From: CAYOMP01 sp964405075
GTDB lineage: Bacteria > Bacillota > Clostridia > Lachnospirales > Lachnospiraceae
Length of the DNA stretch: 23,648 nt
Direction of reading: 5' to 3'
Assembly (NCBI GenBank): GCA_964405075.1
Contig: CAYOMP010000033.1
Span: 1-23,648 of the forward strand
Below are positions 22,924 to 23,648 of the stretch, one piece after another (position 1 is the first letter of the stretch; each line of letters opens with the position of its first letter). Both the position numbers and the translations under genes were made by a program. The notes beneath the pieces are model-generated. The model saw nothing but the letters and a program-made list of their open reading frames with translations, had not been told where the DNA came from and did not search any database.

Positions 22924-23081
22924 GATTCTTTCTCCACATTCTTCAAATATTTCCAAAGGGTTATCCACAATACAAATAGGAGTGTCAATAATAAAGTTTC
23001 AAGTGAAGCTCCTGAAAATAACGCCAACAGACTTCCCATTACAATAATTACTTTAATAAGTATATCTGTATTTTTTTTCAT
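22920..23081 (-). CDS. Small single/double-helix membrane protein upstream of MBOAT (53 aa)
   Basis: A short gene easy to miss. The product begins MKKNTDILIKVIIVMGSLLA and continues with a second hydrophobic stretch, LETLLLTLLFVLWITLW, then a charged tail KYLKNVEKES. It thus has two hydrophobic segments (about 7-23 and 28-43) joined by FSGAS, likely a hairpin in the membrane. AAGGAG lies 6 nt before ATG 23081. The final TGA overlaps the MBOAT ATG by 4 nt (ATGA), which strongly supports a real, coupled gene. It is the first gene after a strong extended -10 promoter. By position it recalls DltX, the microprotein in dlt operons, but it lacks a C-terminal aromatic motif; the MBOAT protein has that itself. 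A role as a subunit of the acyltransferase is inference. Confidence 0.82.
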   Translation of the reverse strand: MKKNTDILIKVIIVMGSLLALFSGASLETLLLTLLFVLWITLWKYLKNVEKES

Positions 23082-23114
23082 TACCTTCTCCTTCCGTTCC
23101 TTTATTTAAGTCAC

Positions 23115-23123
23115 ATTATAGCA
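23115..23123 (-). promoter_or_regulatory. Extended -10 promoter of the small membrane protein/MBOAT/SGNH/LytTR operon
   Basis: TGCTATAAT on the minus strand is a perfect extended -10 (TG-N-TATAAT). It lies 34 nt upstream of ATG 23081, leaving a leader of about 27 nt with AAGGAG. The -35 position is weak (CTTCTC), as often with extended -10 promoters. No LytTR-like repeat lies upstream, so this operon appears not to be autoregulated by the same site. The rest of 23124-23247 holds nothing I can support. Confidence 0.65.
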
Positions 23124-23247
23124 TATTTTGTTATTATGAGAAGAATATTATTAAGAGTTGAAATAAATTTACTATAATTCTCATTGCATACCTAACAATC
23201 GGATAGGAGATAAATAATTATTTTATTTACCTTCTTATATATCTTAA

Positions 23248-23648
23248 TTACTTTTGTGAAATTGAAAAATCCCAACTGGCATCGCTGCTTCTGTGCGGCC
23301 ATATTCTACCGATTTTCTCCGAAAGATTATACACTACAGACCACTGAAGCTTGTTTGTACCATCCTTTCCGATAACTCCCACCTGATTAAGGATGTCTAC
23401 ACACCCCTCCATGGTAACAATCCCCTCTTTCCTTGAAAGTTCATGCTCAACTTGATTATAACGCTCAAACTCTGTAGCACCTTCTCCAATGTTGACACCG
23501 TTGTATGCAATGAAATTTGTCGCAATCTGATACTCCTCATCTGACTTCACAACCTGCAAGCCACCATCAAAATATTCAACAAGAACGGAACGTCCGGTAG
23601 CATCTCCTATCAGAAAATGACATCCTATCTCGCCAGAGAAATAAATGT
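23248..23648 (-). CDS. Linear-amide (C45 / choloylglycine-type) hydrolase, 3' part; 5' end outside window
   Basis: The reading frame is open to the window edge: complete codons from about 23646 encode IYFSGEIGCHFLIGDATGRS, then VLVEYFDGG, joining smoothly to the rest. A TTG at 23559 is therefore an internal codon, not a start. The pattern H-x-L-I-x-D-x-x-G-x-S-x-x-x-E-Y, then TNF, ERY, and WSVVYNL, fits the N-terminal-nucleophile hydrolases that cut linear amides (acyl-CoA:6-APA acyltransferase-like C45 or penicillin V acylase/bile-salt-hydrolase relatives). The catalytic N-terminal Cys would lie in the missing 5' part. About 133 residues are visible. It sits upstream of the MBOAT operon promoter and is probably a separate unit. 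The substrate cannot be deduced. Confidence 0.7.
   Translation of the reverse strand, partial: IYFSGEIGCHFLIGDATGRSVLVEYFDGGLQVVKSDEEYQIATNFIAYNGVNIGEGATEFERYNQVEHELSRKEGIVTMEGCVDILNQVGVIGKDGTNKLQWSVVYNLSEKIGRIWPHRSSDASWDFSISQK

Noticed and set aside
1..23648. CRISPR array, insertion sequence, tRNA/rRNA or phage genes
   Set aside because: No regularly spaced repeats, transposase or integrase motifs, cloverleaf or rRNA-like segments were recognised on either strand.

Overview
The window looks like chromosomal DNA of a low-GC anaerobic Firmicute, most likely a gut or rumen member of the Lachnospiraceae. The grounds are the AT-rich composition, strong AGGAGG ribosome sites, a domain-permuted GH3 beta-glucosidase of the kind known from Ruminococcus and Butyrivibrio, a GPH-type sugar symporter with a long charged tail, and a GHKL/LytTR two-component pair. 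This is an inference from gene style, with no marker gene. Every gene I can support lies on the minus strand, so transcription runs from high to low coordinates.

From the right edge leftward: (a) the 3' part of a linear-amide (C45-like) hydrolase runs off the window. (b) From 23081 to 17927 there is a tight operon of a 53-residue membrane protein too short for ordinary ORF calling, an MBOAT O-acyltransferase, an SGNH/BspA-repeat surface protein, a LytTR response regulator and a GHKL histidine kinase. (c) Next are GH78 alpha-L-rhamnosidase and GH2 glycosidase (17782-12776), with no visible terminator between them and the kinase, ending at a strong hairpin at 12688-12720. (d) A second operon (12539-7292) encodes a GPH symporter, a membrane-anchored permuted GH3 enzyme and a four-helix membrane protein, and ends at a hairpin at 7242-7270. 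(e) A lipoprotein (7100-5241) carries an InlB-type repeat, BspA repeats and an SGNH domain. (f) Next come a cysteine-rich small ORF with no clear start, a 427-residue protein with an internal duplication, and an 84-residue membrane protein. (g) Last is a LanC-like protein with an NhaC-family antiporter, ending in a hairpin at 319-350.

The most striking signal links (b), (c) and (d). Upstream of both the GPH/GH3 operon and the GH78/GH2 operon there are paired direct repeats of the form TTACG-N16-TTACG (period 21 bp), oriented with transcription. In both cases the proximal repeat lies exactly 31 bp from a good -10 box. A 21-22 bp period is what LytTR regulators recognise, and the only LytTR regulator in view is encoded between the MBOAT genes and the kinase. 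My reading is a self-contained module: a membrane sensor and LytTR regulator switch on import and hydrolysis of a rhamnose-containing glycoside, and are co-expressed with a cell-envelope O-acylation machine. Two SGNH proteins in the window combine the same SGNH and BspA-repeat parts in opposite order. The LanC/NhaC and 427-residue/84-residue genes look like separate units of unknown purpose.
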